A stretch of 64,000 nt of DNA from the NCBI GenBank assembly GCA_018992685.1, contig JACVGT010000003.1:139050-203049 (forward strand). The letters run 5' to 3'. The position numbers were made by a program, and so were the translations under genes. Under the pieces are notes generated by a model. The model saw nothing but the letters and a program-made list of their open reading frames with translations. It was not told where the DNA came from and searched no databases. Positions 36,354 through 44,849 of the stretch are shown here, piece by piece (position 1 is the first letter of the stretch; every line of letters begins with the position of its first letter). The DNA is from Theionarchaea archaeon (GTDB lineage: Archaea; Methanobacteriota_B; Thermococci; Methanofastidiosales; SZ-28-30).

Positions 36354-37040
36354 ATTATCATTCCAATTAAAGACCTACCCAAGTCAGAACGACCCCGTGA
36401 GCGGCTGGCTCAACTGGGAGGTGACAGCCTTTCTCTCCAGGAACTTCTGGCCGTTGTGCTGGGAACAGGTACCAGAAATGGACAGAATGCAGTAGAGGTA
36501 GCTTCGCAGCTTTTGAAGGTATTTGATGGTAACTTAGGCTCTCTTTTTTCTGCCTCTGTTGAAGAACTTTCTGTAGTAGAAGGGATAGGGTTTGCCAAAG
36601 CCTGCAAAATAAAGGCAGTGTTTGAATTGGGAAAACGGATTATCTCCTATTGCAGGGAAGAACGCCCACACATTCAGTCCTCAATAGATGTTGTGAGTCT
36701 AGTGCTCCCCCACATGACATATCTAACGAGAGAAGAATTCAGGGTTATCCTCCTGGATTCCAAGAACAGGGTGATTGCTCATGAAATCGTGTCCGTGGGT
36801 TCACTGGACATGACGGTGGTCCATCCCAGAGAGGTCTTTCGTCCAGCAGTTTCTCATGCAGCAGCTTCCATCATTCTGGTACACAACCACCCTTCAGGTG
36901 ATCCGACGCCTTCTCAACACGATATCCTGCTCACTCAGGATCTGTGCACCTGTGGGAAAATCCTGGACATAGAAGTCGTGGACCACATCATTGTTGGACG
37001 CCCCGACTATGTCAGTTTGAAGTACCGGGATCTCATGTAG
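36354..37040 (+). CDS. radC: RadC/JAMM family protein, start codon unclear
   Basis: The protein has KDLPKSERPRERLAQLGGDS, a helix-hairpin-helix (SVEELSVVEGIGFAKACKIK) and the JAMM metalloprotease-like site with AAASIILVHNHPSGDPTPSQHD near the C-terminus. Despite its name RadC has no settled role in recombination; it often rides with mobile elements. The N-terminal homology begins at about 36369, but there is no in-frame ATG, GTG or TTG before it. An ATG at 36337 is one frame off and would join if the run of five G at 36348-36352 had six, giving MVAPGGIIIPIKDL. The alternative is an ATT/ATC start near 36354. Confidence 0.8.
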   Translation: MIIPIKDLPKSERPRERLAQLGGDSLSLQELLAVVLGTGTRNGQNAVEVASQLLKVFDGNLGSLFSASVEELSVVEGIGFAKACKIKAVFELGKRIISYCREERPHIQSSIDVVSLVLPHMTYLTREEFRVILLDSKNRVIAHEIVSVGSLDMTVVHPREVFRPAVSHAAASIILVHNHPSGDPTPSQHDILLTQDLCTCGKILDIEVVDHIIVGRPDYVSLKYRDLM

Positions 37041-37236
37041 GGTCAACTCAACCACGAATGGATAACTAGTTCAGCCCTTTGTACACGCTGTGGAGACATA
37101 GATGGTCAAGAGTTACTTCTTCCAGAAAGGGAGTGCTGTCCTTCCCGGACTGTTTATGCTGTCTTCAAGAGATATGACACTGCAACGCATCGGAATCCAA
37201 GGAAAGCTTTTTTAATGGGGAGATTAGGGTGTGACG

Positions 37237-37908
37237 ATGACCCACGATCTGGAAGAGATGTTCAAGCATTTACATACAGGAGAGAGTATACAGACTGAGT
37301 TCTATCCATATGCTGGAATACGACATTCAATTCGCAAGAGAAAGGGAAAAATCCTAATCAGAATCAGTGATACTTTCTCGGAGGCTCCACAGGATGTCCT
37401 ACTGGCTCTGGGGAGGATTCTACTGGCAAAATTGAATAAGAGTCACGTTTCGAAGAAGGATCGGACTGTGTACAATCAATATGTGGCAAGTGAGGAGCTG
37501 CAGGACAGGGCGACTGCCATCCTTTCAAACCGTAAAAGAGCAGTACGCATTATGAAAGGGAACCATAGAAGTCTGGCAGACAGCTTTCAGCGGGTTAATG
37601 CAGCATACTTTGGCGGATCTATGGAGAAGCCTACCTTAACCTGGGGGATAAAGAGAGCCCACCGCACTCTGGGGAGGTATGACCTGCAGAGAGACATCGT
37701 GTTTCTCTCCCCCGTTCTTGATTCATATGAGGTGCCTGAAGAATTCCTGGATTTCATTATGTATCATGAACTATTGCACAAGAAACACGGCCTTCGGGAA
37801 AAAGGAGGGAGGATCTGGGCTCATACGCGACAGTTCAGAAACGATGAAAAGAGATTTTATAACTATGAGCAAATGAAGAAGATAATGAGTCAGATAGCGA
37901 AAACGTAG
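37237..37908 (+). CDS. SprT/WLM-like zinc metalloprotease family protein
   Basis: A 223-residue protein with the zinc site FIMYHELLHKKHG near residue 178 and a downstream HTRQFRNDEKRF that may hold the third ligand. The region LADSFQRVNAAYFGGSMEKPTL followed by WGIKRAHRTLGRYD matches the SprT-like fold, where a beta-hairpin precedes the helix with HExxH. SprT/Spartan relatives cut DNA-protein crosslinks in eukaryotes; the archaeal role is unknown. The ATG at 37237 follows AGGGTGTG; a GTG at 37231 is also in frame. Confidence 0.8.
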   Translation: MTHDLEEMFKHLHTGESIQTEFYPYAGIRHSIRKRKGKILIRISDTFSEAPQDVLLALGRILLAKLNKSHVSKKDRTVYNQYVASEELQDRATAILSNRKRAVRIMKGNHRSLADSFQRVNAAYFGGSMEKPTLTWGIKRAHRTLGRYDLQRDIVFLSPVLDSYEVPEEFLDFIMYHELLHKKHGLREKGGRIWAHTRQFRNDEKRFYNYEQMKKIMSQIAKT

Positions 37909-38254
37909 CCCTGAGAGCTGGAAAACGGGGCTGAGGGTAGAGGAAGGAACGACGCGCTCGATGATGGGGGCTTCCTCCTGTACTTACAGTACAGCCTTTC
38001 TCCCCCCCGCTACCCCTCAAGCATCCGACGTTCCTACTACCGCTGCTTCCTTCCGGACCTGACGGGATTCACAAGATAAGGAAGATTGATCCACCTTCCT
38101 CCGAAAGGGACCTCTTCTTCCGCAGATCAAGAGGGACGAGAGTTCATAGTCGGGACAGCACGCAGTTGCAGAATTCCGCCGTCGCTCATCGAGCTTCGGC
38201 CCCTGCTTAAAGACCATTCAGGTTACAGGAACGGCCTACCTTCCCGGCCTAGTC
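37906..38254 (-). ncRNA. ffs: 7S signal recognition particle RNA
   Basis: On the minus strand the sequence GTCAGGTCCGGAAGGAAGCA (38044-38063), inside GTGAATCCCGTCAGG..., is the domain IV hairpin bound by SRP54. The 5' region CTAGGCCGGG...CTGTAAC and GCAGGGGCCGAAG match the Alu-domain and helix-5 start of archaeal 7S RNA. Total length of about 345 nt fits. The 5' end is set by the TATA box at 38275-38282. The 3' end is approximate and abuts the convergent SprT-like stop. Confidence 0.9.
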
Positions 38255-38274
38255 ATATCTTCTATCCTCTTTGA

Positions 38275-38282
38275 CTTATAAA
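38275..38282 (-). promoter_or_regulatory. TATA box of the SRP RNA gene
   Basis: TTTATAAG on the minus strand with an AACC BRE-like flank, 25 nt upstream of the predicted 7S RNA 5' end. Confidence 0.65.
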
Positions 38283-38424
38283 GGTTATCGAACCGGCAGT
38301 GATTTGCAGCTGACAGATGGCCATCATCTACGATTCCTGTTTCTTGAGGCTGAAAGTGGACTTTAGCCATTTGGCTGCAGAATTGCTTCAAGTATGCTTA
38401 TAAACCAGGAGGAAACTGTATGTC

Positions 38425-39708
38425 ATGGACTACAAGGTAATCCACGATTCTTTACACGGGTCCATTAAACTGGAAGGTATATTCCTCGAATTGATGGATG
38501 CACCTGAGCTGCAGAGGCTTCATCATATCCGCCAACTGGGAATGGCATATCTCGTATTCCCTGGCGCAAACCATACCCGCTTCTCGCATTCCTTGGGCAC
38601 ATATTTCATAGCTTCACAGATTGCAGAAGAGCTGCAGTTGTCTGAGAATGATCAGAGAATAGTCGCTGTGGCAGCCCTCCTTCACGACATCGGTCACGGC
38701 CCCTTTTCGCATACACTGGAATACGCATTTCATTCTCTTCACAGAATCAACCACACAGATCAGACATCCAGGATCATAACAGGCGAGATAGATATTATCC
38801 CTCAGCGCCCTCACGTGGAAAGGCACACTATCGCCCAAATCCTGGAGGACTATGACACCCACCCGAAGGAAGTGAGTGAACTCATTCAGGGTATGAAGGT
38901 TCCATATGAATGGACGCTGACTCCCTGGCTGGAAGATAATCCTCAAAAGGTCAGTCCTTTGACCCAGATTATTCATGGAGAAATAGATGCAGATCAGCTG
39001 GACTACCTGCTGCGGGACTCCTACTACACTGGTGTAGCCTACGGAGTAGTTGATCTCCCCTATCTCTTGCACACGCTTGAGTTGCATAATACTACCCTGT
39101 CCATCAACCCGAAGGGCGTGGAAGCTGCAGAAGCCCTGCTTGTAGCCAGGTCTCTGATGTTCAGTTCGGTGTACTATCATCATGCAGTACGCATTGCAGA
39201 AACTATGCTCACCAGAGCAGCAGAAGATACCCTTGGAGAGCACCCAGAAATAATGGCCATGTCGGACGGGGAATTCTTTGCATATTTGGAAAAAGGAACA
39301 CCATACCAACGGGATTTGGCTGCCCGGTTAAGGTACAGGAATCTTTTCAAGAGAGTGTACATGGTCTCTGCAGAAGAATCTGAATATCCATTACAGGATG
39401 TCATAGCAGAATTGTCAGATTCAGAATCTCGAAAAGAGAAAGAACACACTCTCTGCAGGAAGGCAGGCATCCCCCAGGGATTTGCCTTGATTGACATTCC
39501 AGAAAGAGATATCTCTCTTTCTGAGCCTCGCATGGCACGGCCCAGTATTCTGGTGTATGATGGAGAATTCAGACGGCTGTCAGAATACACCCCTACAGCA
39601 GCAGCGCTTCAGAAAAGGAAAGTCCCCTCCTGGAGCCTCATGGTATCCTCGCCCCCTGAGTATGTGAAAAAGGTGAGAAGGGTCTGTGACAAAGTCATTT
39701 TCAGTTGA
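38425..39708 (+). CDS. HD-domain phosphohydrolase (dNTPase/SAMHD1-like)
   Basis: A 427-residue HD protein with all metal ligands of the dNTPase group: HTRFSHSLGTYFIA, ALLHDIGHGPFSHTLE and the later EIDADQLDYLLRDSYYTGV. It begins MDYKVIHDSLHGSIKLEG, the usual start of archaeal COG1078 proteins. Members hydrolyse (deoxy)nucleotides. A plus-strand TATA at 38397-38405 lies 25 nt upstream. Poly-A/GG repeats (39756-39780) follow the stop. Confidence 0.88.
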   Translation: MDYKVIHDSLHGSIKLEGIFLELMDAPELQRLHHIRQLGMAYLVFPGANHTRFSHSLGTYFIASQIAEELQLSENDQRIVAVAALLHDIGHGPFSHTLEYAFHSLHRINHTDQTSRIITGEIDIIPQRPHVERHTIAQILEDYDTHPKEVSELIQGMKVPYEWTLTPWLEDNPQKVSPLTQIIHGEIDADQLDYLLRDSYYTGVAYGVVDLPYLLHTLELHNTTLSINPKGVEAAEALLVARSLMFSSVYYHHAVRIAETMLTRAAEDTLGEHPEIMAMSDGEFFAYLEKGTPYQRDLAARLRYRNLFKRVYMVSAEESEYPLQDVIAELSDSESRKEKEHTLCRKAGIPQGFALIDIPERDISLSEPRMARPSILVYDGEFRRLSEYTPTAAALQKRKVPSWSLMVSSPPEYVKKVRRVCDKVIFS

Positions 39709-39830
39709 ATGAACCCTTTGTGGGTCCATTCTCCGCTGTGAACAGCGAGAGAGGAAAAAAAAGGAAAAAAAAGGAAAAAAACGCAGCACAGCCAAGTACT
39801 GCAAACAACAAAATTGCTTTTGATTCTCCT

Positions 39831-39838
39831 TATTTAAA
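39831..39838 (+). promoter_or_regulatory. TATA box of the candidate structured RNA
   Basis: TATTTAAA preceded by TTCTCCT. Its centre is 25 nt upstream of 39860, exactly where the closing helix of the candidate RNA begins. Confidence 0.45.
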
Positions 39839-39859
39839 CTTTTTGCTGGCCAACCTCTT

Positions 39860-40086
39860 CTTCTGCGGCGGTTGAGTGTTGCCTGCAGTGAAGAGACACC
39901 CTAGGGACGTTTTGTCGGGTGAAAGCCAGATAGATGTTCTGACGTATAGATACGCGTACCTGAGAATCAGCGAGGAGTCATTTGGAGGACGCCCTCTGTG
40001 ACAAGACACAGCCGATAGTATGAGATTGAGAACGACACCCGTCCGCCGGATATCCACACTCTCCAAATGGCCCCTCTTGACAGAAG
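39860..40086 (+). ncRNA. Candidate structured non-coding RNA
   Basis: A GC-richer segment between AT-rich flanks. CTTCTG (39860-39865) pairs with CAGAAG (40081-40086) to close a domain of about 227 nt. Inside, positions 39977-39988 pair with 40060-40071 over 12 bp, including CATTTGGAG/CTCCAAATG without mismatch. Smaller hairpins are CTGTG-ACAAGA-CACAG (39996-40011) and CGTA-TAGA-TACG (39943-39954). The TATA box predicts a start at the closing helix. It lacks RNase P and SRP signatures. A 94-codon ORF on the minus strand (39830-40114) has no family resemblance. Confidence 0.4.
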
Positions 40087-40222
40087 GCCACCAGTAGATC
40101 GACATGTAGAACATTTCTGCACACTATTTGCAAGATTCACAATGTAATTATCATGAGCAAGTATCCTCTTTGAGAAGTTAAACCTCTTTTTTATATGAAG
40201 TTCAATGAAACAGCGTTTTGAC

Positions 40223-40891
40223 TATTTCATTCATCCTATATTACCTCTACCGATTCACCAATTGGTGAGAGGGAATATAAAAGTTTGCTCCATGTGGGGA
40301 GCGGTAAGACCTTTAGAGAGATTTCTGACCACACGGTCAGGAAGATAAAGAGAATAGTGTACCCTTTTCTGGAACTACCTGGAAGACATAGTTTATGAGC
40401 CATCGAAAATAGCTATAGAATATCCAGAAGAACCTCCCGAAAAAGGAAGTTCACATTATGGATGGATGATATTCCCCTACGTTAGGTACAATTTGAGGAC
40501 TGGTTACACACCCATCGTGAAGAAGTTACATATAGCTTTTGATTCTTTCTGCAAGGGAATTGACTATCTATTAAATATATCTACAGTATTATTACCTTAT
40601 TACCCGTTAGGATTCAAGTTATACTCACAGCAGTTTCTCGTTTTCTGGTCGGACTACGAAGATTTACTATGCAAGTCTTTTAGTTTTCTACCGTGCCACA
40701 CGTCAATTACCAAGGCAGATGATGCCATATTTGTATATGTAAGTGTTGAGAAAGGGCTGCTTGAAAAAAGGTTACTTCAATTCTGTTTTAAGATGAGTGA
40801 TATGGGATATATTGACCGCTTTTGGAGTTCAATCCCCATATATCACCGGATACCTGATGAGCATGGACTAACCAGGACTTCCACCACCTGA
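40223..40891 (+). pseudogene. Decayed low-GC gene, possibly a transposase remnant
   Basis: One frame (about 40223-40390) reads SPIGEREYKSLLHVGSGKTF, then REISDHTVRKIKRIVYPFLE, an HTH-like start, and ends at a stop. The next frame takes over at about 40360 (WNYLEDIVYEPSKIAIEYPE) and runs through an ORF to 40891 with no recognised domain. A single frameshift would join them. HTH followed by an unmatched body, low GC and nearby repeats suggest a decayed mobile-element gene, but I recognise no catalytic motif or inverted ends. Confidence 0.35.
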
Positions 40892-40928
40892 ACCTCCATC
40901 TCCACATATACTACTATCTTGAATCCCC

Positions 40929-40993
40929 TTCAATAGTTCAAGTGGGATTATGTTCAATAGTTCAAGTGGGATTATGTTCAATGGTTCAAAGGG
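40929..40993 (+). repeat. 24-bp tandem repeat, about 2.7 copies
   Basis: A 24-bp unit starting TTCAATAGTTCAAGTGGG repeats exactly at 40929-40952 and 40953-40976, then partly (TTCAATGGTTCAAAGGG) from 40977. Confidence 0.8.
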
Positions 40994-41116
40994 CCAATCC
41001 TTTAGAAAGTTCATACATCTTCACCTCACTGCTACTTTACAGAACTGATTAAAAATATTTGGGTAATAATTGCGTAAAAAACTGGAAGTTAAATGTGCAT
41101 ATTTATTCCACTGTAA

Positions 41117-41248
41117 TTGACTAAAGCAATCTATGAGACATCCTGGTTCAAAGCTATTGTTGTATGGATAGCGTACATCATAGTGATTGTGATTGTTTTG
41201 GTGATCCTGGCAGTCCTTGGAATTGTAGCAGGGCTGGTTTTTCTGTAA
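41117..41248 (+). pseudogene. 43-codon membrane segment, truncated relative of the protein at 48099
   Basis: From a TTG at 41117 the frame reads TKAIYETSWFKAIVVWIAYI followed by a hydrophobic stretch to the stop. This aligns with the C-terminal part of the membrane protein at 48099-48440 (KYVYATSWGKAVITWILYII and beyond), sharing the Y-x-TSW-x-KA core. A stop directly precedes the TTG, so the N-terminal half is missing. It is either a decayed copy or a real single-span miniprotein; a weak TATA (CATATTTA) lies at 41098-41105. Confidence 0.5.
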
Positions 41249-41286
41249 GTGCCCATATCCTTTCTCTTTTCATCTACTTCCTCTCA

Positions 41287-41979
41287 TTACACTGGCTGTT
41301 CTTCCAGTACGAAATTCATGAGTTTCATCTCAGCTTTACGCAAGTGCTCCCACGCTGTGCTGGTGCTGATCCCCATGTCAACAGCTATGGTCTTGATATC
41401 AGTTTTCCGGGGAAATGAATAGTATCCGTGTTCAAAAGCAGCATGGATTATCTTCCGCTGCATTTCTGTGAGGTGAACGTCACCTGAAAGCGGCCAGGAC
41501 CACTTCAGGAAGGACATTTTTCTGGCGTGATCATTGCGCACAATTTTCTTTATCTTGTATTCCAGGTTCGCCTTGGTGAGGAGATCGAAGTACTCCTGCA
41601 GTGATACGTCTTTGTACACAATCCCCGAGATCACTTCCTTTTCCTCCTGGACTATGATTGGATAATCAAGGATAAATCCCATTTTGTTGGTCTCTCTGAT
41701 GACGGAATTTGCCTCAGGTCCAATGATGTACCTCAACTTGGTAATGTTTTCTGCACTGACGACATCAATGATGGTGACGTCGTCTGGAACATGAGAAATG
41801 CACTGCTGGACCTCATGATTGTGTTCAGCCTTTGAGAATTTCACTGATAATTCAATGTACACACTCCCATCTTTGAATACGTCTGCTCGATCTATGAGAC
41901 ATGTCTTGACATGATCCAACCTGGAGACTCTGTTGCACAATCCTCCTGTGTGGTATATGTTTAGACGAGCATAATACAT
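41287..41979 (-). CDS. Bat-type (HTH_10) transcription regulator
   Basis: A 230-residue protein with the bacterio-opsin-activator-type helix-turn-helix at the C-terminus: LTEMQRKIIHAAFEHGYYSF, then TDIKTIAVDMGISTSTAWEH. The N-terminal 160 residues form an alpha/beta sensor region without a named domain. Such regulators control nearby genes in euryarchaea. A TATA at 42001-42010 on the minus strand makes it leaderless. It borders the PLP-enzyme cluster and may regulate it (inference). Confidence 0.82.
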   Translation of the reverse strand: MYYARLNIYHTGGLCNRVSRLDHVKTCLIDRADVFKDGSVYIELSVKFSKAEHNHEVQQCISHVPDDVTIIDVVSAENITKLRYIIGPEANSVIRETNKMGFILDYPIIVQEEKEVISGIVYKDVSLQEYFDLLTKANLEYKIKKIVRNDHARKMSFLKWSWPLSGDVHLTEMQRKIIHAAFEHGYYSFPRKTDIKTIAVDMGISTSTAWEHLRKAEMKLMNFVLEEQPV

Positions 41980-42338
41980 TACGTCTACTTTTTCTTCCTT
42001 GTTTTTAAGGGTTTCCCGGATTCAATGTTAATTTGAGAAACCGGAGCTATTTTTAGTTGGTAGAAATAAAGGAGATTCTTTATTTCGAAAGAATCCCAAA
42101 AAATAAAAGAAGTATCTTTTACCTTATATTACAAGAACTCTGTTCATTGCTGGGTAAAACTACTATCAAGAACCGTGAGACTTTTCCTTTCAGGAGTATC
42201 ATTATTTTCATGAAGTATTCTGGTGCATAGTCCAGCCTCTTTCGTCACGTCTTCGTGTGATTTTGCCTGCAAATCCACTAAGAATGAGTCAGATGGATTA
42301 TTCAGGCAGCTTTCGTTCTGAAATGGACAGTCAAGGAA
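41980..42338 (-). other. Intergenic region with an open frame following the threonine-synthase-like stop
   Basis: After the TAG stop of the PLP gene (42339-42341) the same frame stays open for 64 codons (FLDCPFQNESCLNNPSDSFL, then a Glu/Lys/Asp-rich stretch) to TGA at 42144-42146. There is no good start codon at its beginning. It may be chance, a former extension, or readthrough. The remainder holds the Bat regulator promoter. Confidence 0.4.
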
Positions 42339-43604
42339 CTACCAGGCCATGTTATAGTGGGTTTTCATCAGTTCCACGAATTTGTCCCACTCTCCTCCCA
42401 CAGGATCAGGTAGAGAAAAGTGAGTCTCAATAACATCCGGGTCTTTCAATCCTCCACCTGTGATTACGCTTACTACAGTGTCTTGGGCATCTATATGTCC
42501 CGAGTCATGCAGAGTTTTGGCCGCAGCAATCGCAGCAGCAGAAGTTGTGCTGGCATAAATACCCTCGTGAGTCGCCAGGGAGAAGACGGCTTCCAGAATG
42601 TCACCATCTTCTACCGTAAGGGCCACACCCCCTGAGTCTTTTACAGCTCTGTAAGCCTGGTAACCCACCTGTGGCACCAGAATGTGCTTGGCAATGGTGG
42701 GGGCAGTTTCAACTCTCTGGATGCATTCTGCACCGCTGGTGAGGGTCTTGGTAAGAGATCCCCCAGCAGATGACTCAACAGCCACCATCTGGGGAAGTGC
42801 GTCAATGAACCCTGTGGTATAGAGATCCTGGAACCCTCTCCACACGGCAAACAGCCCAAATCCCATTCCAGTGGGAACGATCACATAGTCTGGAACATTC
42901 CATGAAAGCTGTTCGCAGATTTCAAATGCCACAGTTTTTCTCCCTTCTTCACTGTAAGGATCTCCTGTGGGTGATCTGGTGTAGCTGCTGACGGGATGTG
43001 CATGCAATGTGTCCACGCATGTTTTCATGAGGACATACCTGTCTTCGTATTTCTTCAGGTAGACCACCTTTCCACCATACGAGAGGGTCTGCAAGATGGC
43101 CTGCATGGATTCGTCCTGGTTTTCAAAACTGATTACCTGGAGACCGGAGACAGCCCCGTACGCTGCCGCTGCAGCAGCAGTATTTCCCCCTCCCGCGATG
43201 AGATGGCGGGATCCGAACTTCCTTGCCACGGTAGCTCCCACAGCAGCCGATCTGTCCTTGAACGTGTGGGTGGGATTCCTTGATTCATCTTTAGCACACA
43301 AATGATGGAGTCCAAGGGCTGGGCCCAGTTTCCTGCAGGGCAGAAGGGGGGTTCCTCCCTCTCCCAGAGTAAGACTCGATTCAGGGTCAACAGGAAGGAA
43401 TTCCTGCCACTTCCATACTCCCTGCACGCACCTTTTCTTCAACACTTTCCTAGATACAGTCTCTTTTATCTTCTCGTAATCATAGTCGACAACGACGTTT
43501 GATTGAAACCGATCCGTCTTGCAGCGTGGGCACCCCTCGAACATCCGCTCCAGTGGGTACTGAGCTCCACAATGCAAGCATTTCAGCATACGCTCATACA
43601 TCAT
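42339..43604 (-). CDS. Threonine-synthase-like PLP enzyme with altered active-site loop
   Basis: A 421-residue fold-type II PLP enzyme. The N-terminal zinc ribbon has Cys9, Cys12, Cys25 and Cys28, and the PLP lysine is Lys116 in THTFKDRSAAV. The phosphate/substrate loop, normally S(S/T)GNT, is AGGGNTAAAAAAYG here, and the glycine loop is PTGMGFGLFAVW, unlike canonical VGNGGN. The reaction is therefore uncertain: threonine synthase, a beta-lyase or a diamino acid enzyme. GGAGGAAG precedes the ATG at 43604, which overlaps the opine-dehydrogenase stop by 11 nt, so the two are co-transcribed. Confidence 0.8.
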   Translation of the reverse strand: MMYERMLKCLHCGAQYPLERMFEGCPRCKTDRFQSNVVVDYDYEKIKETVSRKVLKKRCVQGVWKWQEFLPVDPESSLTLGEGGTPLLPCRKLGPALGLHHLCAKDESRNPTHTFKDRSAAVGATVARKFGSRHLIAGGGNTAAAAAAYGAVSGLQVISFENQDESMQAILQTLSYGGKVVYLKKYEDRYVLMKTCVDTLHAHPVSSYTRSPTGDPYSEEGRKTVAFEICEQLSWNVPDYVIVPTGMGFGLFAVWRGFQDLYTTGFIDALPQMVAVESSAGGSLTKTLTSGAECIQRVETAPTIAKHILVPQVGYQAYRAVKDSGGVALTVEDGDILEAVFSLATHEGIYASTTSAAAIAAAKTLHDSGHIDAQDTVVSVITGGGLKDPDVIETHFSLPDPVGGEWDKFVELMKTHYNMAW

Positions 43605-44670
43605 TCTTCCTCCTTGAAACCATGTCCACGATCTCCTCAGGAGCCATTCCGCTGAGTCCCAAGCGCTCACATGTCACTCCCCTTTCCCAGTAGTCAGTAC
43701 CGTCAACCACTGACCAAGCCCCAACCAACATTCTGGCACCAGGAGCTGGAATCTTGAGCATATCACACAGGGAGACGAGTGGAACAAGGCCATAGATTAA
43801 TTCTTCCCGGACATAGCTCAAAGGATCTGGTAACACGTACTCACGGACGGCCTCCCAGTTCTTGATTGTCTGATAGGTCGTCTCTCCCTTCACTGCGTAA
43901 TAGTCCTGAATCATTGTGGCTGCACTCTTGAGATCCAGCCCCAGAGTATGGCACAGGGCCAGCCGTTCTGAATCCGCAGCGTCCACAGCCCTTGCAACTC
44001 TGGGGGATATTCCCTCCGAATAGAACCAGAAGGTTTCAGAGTCCTCTTCTACACGGTTCATGTTGAAAAGAGCAATTGGCACGTGGATCACGGGGTTATA
44101 ATTTTCAAGGCTGGTTTCCAGAACACTTCGCCCCGGAACGAGTTGCGGCACATAGGCATGGAGCTTCTCATACACAGAATTCAGTCTATCTGGAGGGTAG
44201 GTTGCCATTCTCACAGTACTCTTTTCTCCGGAAATACGGACGTGACCTGGTTCCACCACTCTGCAGGCCAGTGGCAACAGGGTCGTTTCTGCTATTGTGA
44301 CGTCAGTTCGATCAGATTCTCTTAAGAGATGCTGGAGTCTCAGGGCGGCCCAGTATCCAGTGAACACGACAATGACTGCATGCTCCTGAAGATAGGGGAG
44401 ACTCTGTTCTACCAATGACTCGTGCCCTCCAGCTCGTGCAGTGACCAGTACATAGGGAACATTGGAAACGACAGTTTCAAGATCACACGACGCTGCCTGT
44501 ATTGCAGCCTCTCCTTCCAGGATTCCTGATACCTTCAGTCTGCGAGAGCCGGCAAGGGAGGCAATCCTTTCTGGGGTTCTGTTGTAGAGAAAAAGATCGT
44601 GGCCTTTGAGGGCTAGATAGCCAGCAATCCCCTGCCCGGCACTGCCAGCTCCCAGGACTGCAAATTTCAC
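43594..44670 (-). CDS. NAD(P)-dependent octopine/opine dehydrogenase family protein
   Basis: A 358-residue dehydrogenase. The Rossmann start is KFAVLGAGSAGQGIAGYLAL and the opine-dehydrogenase core is ENYNPVIHVPIALFNMNRVE, with the family His in a helix after ETSLENYN. It reductively joins an amino acid and a keto acid, or does the reverse. I chose the GTG at 44670, which follows GCAGGAGGAA. First gene of a two-gene operon, divergent from the DTA-like operon. Confidence 0.82.
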   Translation of the reverse strand: MKFAVLGAGSAGQGIAGYLALKGHDLFLYNRTPERIASLAGSRRLKVSGILEGEAAIQAASCDLETVVSNVPYVLVTARAGGHESLVEQSLPYLQEHAVIVVFTGYWAALRLQHLLRESDRTDVTIAETTLLPLACRVVEPGHVRISGEKSTVRMATYPPDRLNSVYEKLHAYVPQLVPGRSVLETSLENYNPVIHVPIALFNMNRVEEDSETFWFYSEGISPRVARAVDAADSERLALCHTLGLDLKSAATMIQDYYAVKGETTYQTIKNWEAVREYVLPDPLSYVREELIYGLVPLVSLCDMLKIPAPGARMLVGAWSVVDGTDYWERGVTCERLGLSGMAPEEIVDMVSRRKNDV

Positions 44671-44740
44671 ATAGATTCCTCCTGCAGCCAACATGAGTGG
44701 CAATCTTCACTCAGTTGGGATTACCCCTTGTGGCGGAATC

Positions 44741-44791
44741 TTAAATTATTATTGCCTGAATACTTCGGCAAAGTTCTTATAAACAATTGTT
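44741..44791. promoter_or_regulatory. Divergent promoter region between the two amino-acid operons
   Basis: The minus-strand TATA AATAATTTAA (44741-44750) serves the opine-dehydrogenase operon. The plus-strand TATA CTTATAAAC (44776-44784) serves the DTA-like operon and overlaps a perfect palindrome AACAATTGTT (44782-44791), a plausible operator. Both genes have leaders of about 45 nt with ribosome sites, unlike most first genes here. Confidence 0.55.
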
Positions 44792-44849
44792 CACAAATAA
44801 TGAGCTAGGATTGGCAGGATTCGCATTCTGTTAATCGAGAGGTGATTCT

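Noticed and set aside
39756..39780. CRISPR or regulatory repeat in the A/GG tract after the HD gene
   Set aside because: Only three short A8-GG units; low-complexity sequence with no spacers.
39860..40086. RNase P RNA
   Set aside because: GACAGAAGGCC at the 3' end resembles the P4 3' strand, but the matching GAGGAAAGTCC-type 5' strand and the specificity-domain signatures are absent.
39830..40114. 94-codon minus-strand ORF as a gene
   Set aside because: Composition is Arg/Ser/Cys-rich without domain pattern, and the stretch is better explained by RNA-like pairing.
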